From Leishmania donovani (Eukaryota; Euglenozoa; Kinetoplastea; Trypanosomatida; Trypanosomatidae): a stretch of 64,000 nt of DNA. The notes under the pieces are model-generated. The model was not told the origin of the DNA. It was given only the letters and a program-made list of their open reading frames with translations, and made no database searches. The stretch spans positions 995,457-1,059,456 of the forward strand of contig NC_018263.1 in assembly GCF_000227135.1 (NCBI RefSeq), in the 5' to 3' direction. Positions 62,657-64,000 of the stretch are shown in pieces. The stretch's first letter is position 1; every line of letters begins with the position of its first letter. The position numbers and the translations under genes are program-made.

Positions 62657-64000
62657 CGCGGACAGCAGCGGCCTCAAGTGGGCGAAGCTGCGTGCGTTCC
62701 TTCTCTGGTAGGTAAGCGAGATAGCGGAAAGGTGAAGAGAGATATGTCGCCACTTGAGCACACACACACACAGGGATATCAGAGACCTAGAGCGAAATAC
62801 GAGAAAGAAATAGGGAACGGGAAAGATGGCAAGAGAGCGAGAAAGGAAGGGGAAGTCCAAGACTCCTGTGCGGGGGGTGGGAATGCGGAGATGAAGAGTG
62901 AGAGAAGGAGAGATGGAGGTGAAACCCAAACTGCTCGCACTGCTGCACCATTTCGGGAAGAAGGGAGGGAGGGGGGCGAACCGAAACACACAAAGAGAGC
63001 GGGGGTTCGATGCAGTTGGTGTGGGCGAAGGCACGCCAAGTGCGTTGGCGCGATGTTTGTATGTGAGCGTGAGGGAGTGAGAAAAGCAAGAGGAAAGGAG
63101 ACAAGAGTCAGAGCAAAGAGCGCAGCGGGATGCAGTAGGGAAGGGAGAAAGACATGAGCGCGTTGAGGAGAGAAATTAGAGAGACTTAGAGCCGGGCATA
63201 CGCGCACAGAGATGAGAGAAGGATGATGCCGCCGTTCTTTCGTTCCCGTTTCTGCACTACCAGTGAGCACAAATGCGGGGAATGCGGAACGACGAGATAC
63301 CGACGCCGCTCGTCCTTGTGGCACGTCGCCTTTCCTTGTACTGTAACGCGAGAAGGAGAAGCGCGTGAGGCGTGCCGTGGTCCACTCCGATAGGCTGAAA
63401 GAAACACCGCGACTTTGCACTGAACCTCACTGGTGGCGTATGCAGCAGAGGACGGACACAGTAGTTGTTCCTCCTTGTCGCTGCAATGCAGCACCTCTGA
63501 AGAACGGCAGCGCCAGTGGTCTCGCCTCCAAGCTCAGCTGCAAGAAACCAGCCCGCCACAGCTCTTCGTCTTGATTTAGCTTAGATGTTTATTCTGAGTT
63601 TGCGTCTTGGGGGAGATCCGCGGAGCAACCTCCCCGCCGGTCAAAGGGTGGGGCCCATACCAGCACACGCACGCATGCGACAAGAGTAGTCATCCAAAGC
63701 GAAACAGAGGGGAAGCAAAGAAAATGCAGTACACTGTCGCTGGCCCCATCGTCTCCCTTCCCCTCGCCCCCTTCAGACCAAGACAACCGAGAGATGATCG
63801 ACGAAATACTCAGTAACGAATATACATGCGTCTGTTCTGTCAGCTTGATTTACATCGCGTGTAAAGAGGGGCACCGTATATGCAGGCATACGCACGTATG
63901 CGCACTGGCAGCCACCTCTGCTCACTCACACACCCAACCATCACCACCACCAAGAAACATGTGGGGTCGGAGGCCCTTATCGACAGCCTGGAGACGCTAA
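62657..64000. other. Spacer at the right edge
   Basis: 1.3 kb upstream (on the - strand) of the second MBAP gene. Pyrimidine-rich on the - strand near 62760-63200. No complete gene is visible before the window ends. Confidence 0.6.

Overview
The window reads as nuclear DNA of a trypanosomatid, most likely Leishmania. The genes are long, intronless, GC-rich and separated by pyrimidine-rich spacers. Fourteen genes in a row lie on the + strand (about 5.6-45.8 kb), then three on the - strand (about 50.5-62.7 kb). Three elements match the layout of Leishmania SIDER2 retroposons, and a convergent strand-switch region carries a tRNA cluster. Two families of membrane-type histidine acid phosphatase, abundant in Leishmania, are also present.

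Layout. 1-4815 is a GC-rich, gene-free repeat block: a unit of about 1.2 kb at the left edge recurs near 3655-4814, a 403-bp unit is tandemly repeated inside it, and four N gaps interrupt it. 5649-45797 is one polycistronic + strand unit. Its genes encode a centrin-like EF-hand protein, a FYVE-type zinc-finger protein, a single-pass membrane protein, a possible COP9 signalosome subunit 3, a histidine-acid-phosphatase-like membrane protein, an RRM protein, an F-box-like protein, a CAF-1 p60-like WD40 protein, a Nup93/Nic96-like nucleoporin, a SNAP43-like snRNA transcription factor subunit, a mitochondrial-type DEAD-like (DEVD) helicase, a sterol-desaturase/fatty-acid-hydroxylase family enzyme, an unrecognised conserved-looking protein and a HEAT-like protein with an acidic tail motif. 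46101-47078 holds four tRNA genes on both strands: Gly-GCC, Thr-AGT, Gly-GCC and Pro-AGG. 47.1-50.5 kb is non-coding strand-switch sequence with two N gaps flanked by duplicated sequence. 50511-62656 holds three - strand genes: a membrane-bound acid phosphatase, a CBM20-GDPD glycerophosphodiesterase and a second membrane-bound acid phosphatase.

Mobile sequence. Three SIDER2 copies lie in spacers, each sense to the local transcription. Two short, almost identical fragments of an ingi/L1Tc-like retrotransposon (DIRE) lie about 19 kb apart in opposite orientation. They keep the 5' signature with HDV-ribozyme-like pairing and a mutated 2A-like peptide; one copy runs on into the first residues of an endonuclease domain.

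Functionally, the + strand genes are a mixed housekeeping set, as is usual for trypanosomatid polycistrons. The - strand trio looks thematically linked to phosphate and glycerophosphodiester salvage in the endosome/lysosome or at the surface. Expression of protein genes is expected to depend on trans-splicing at pyrimidine-AG sites rather than on gene-specific promoters. N gaps of exactly 99 bases are scaffold placeholders, and most are flanked by overlapping sequence, so several apparent repeats may be assembly artefacts.
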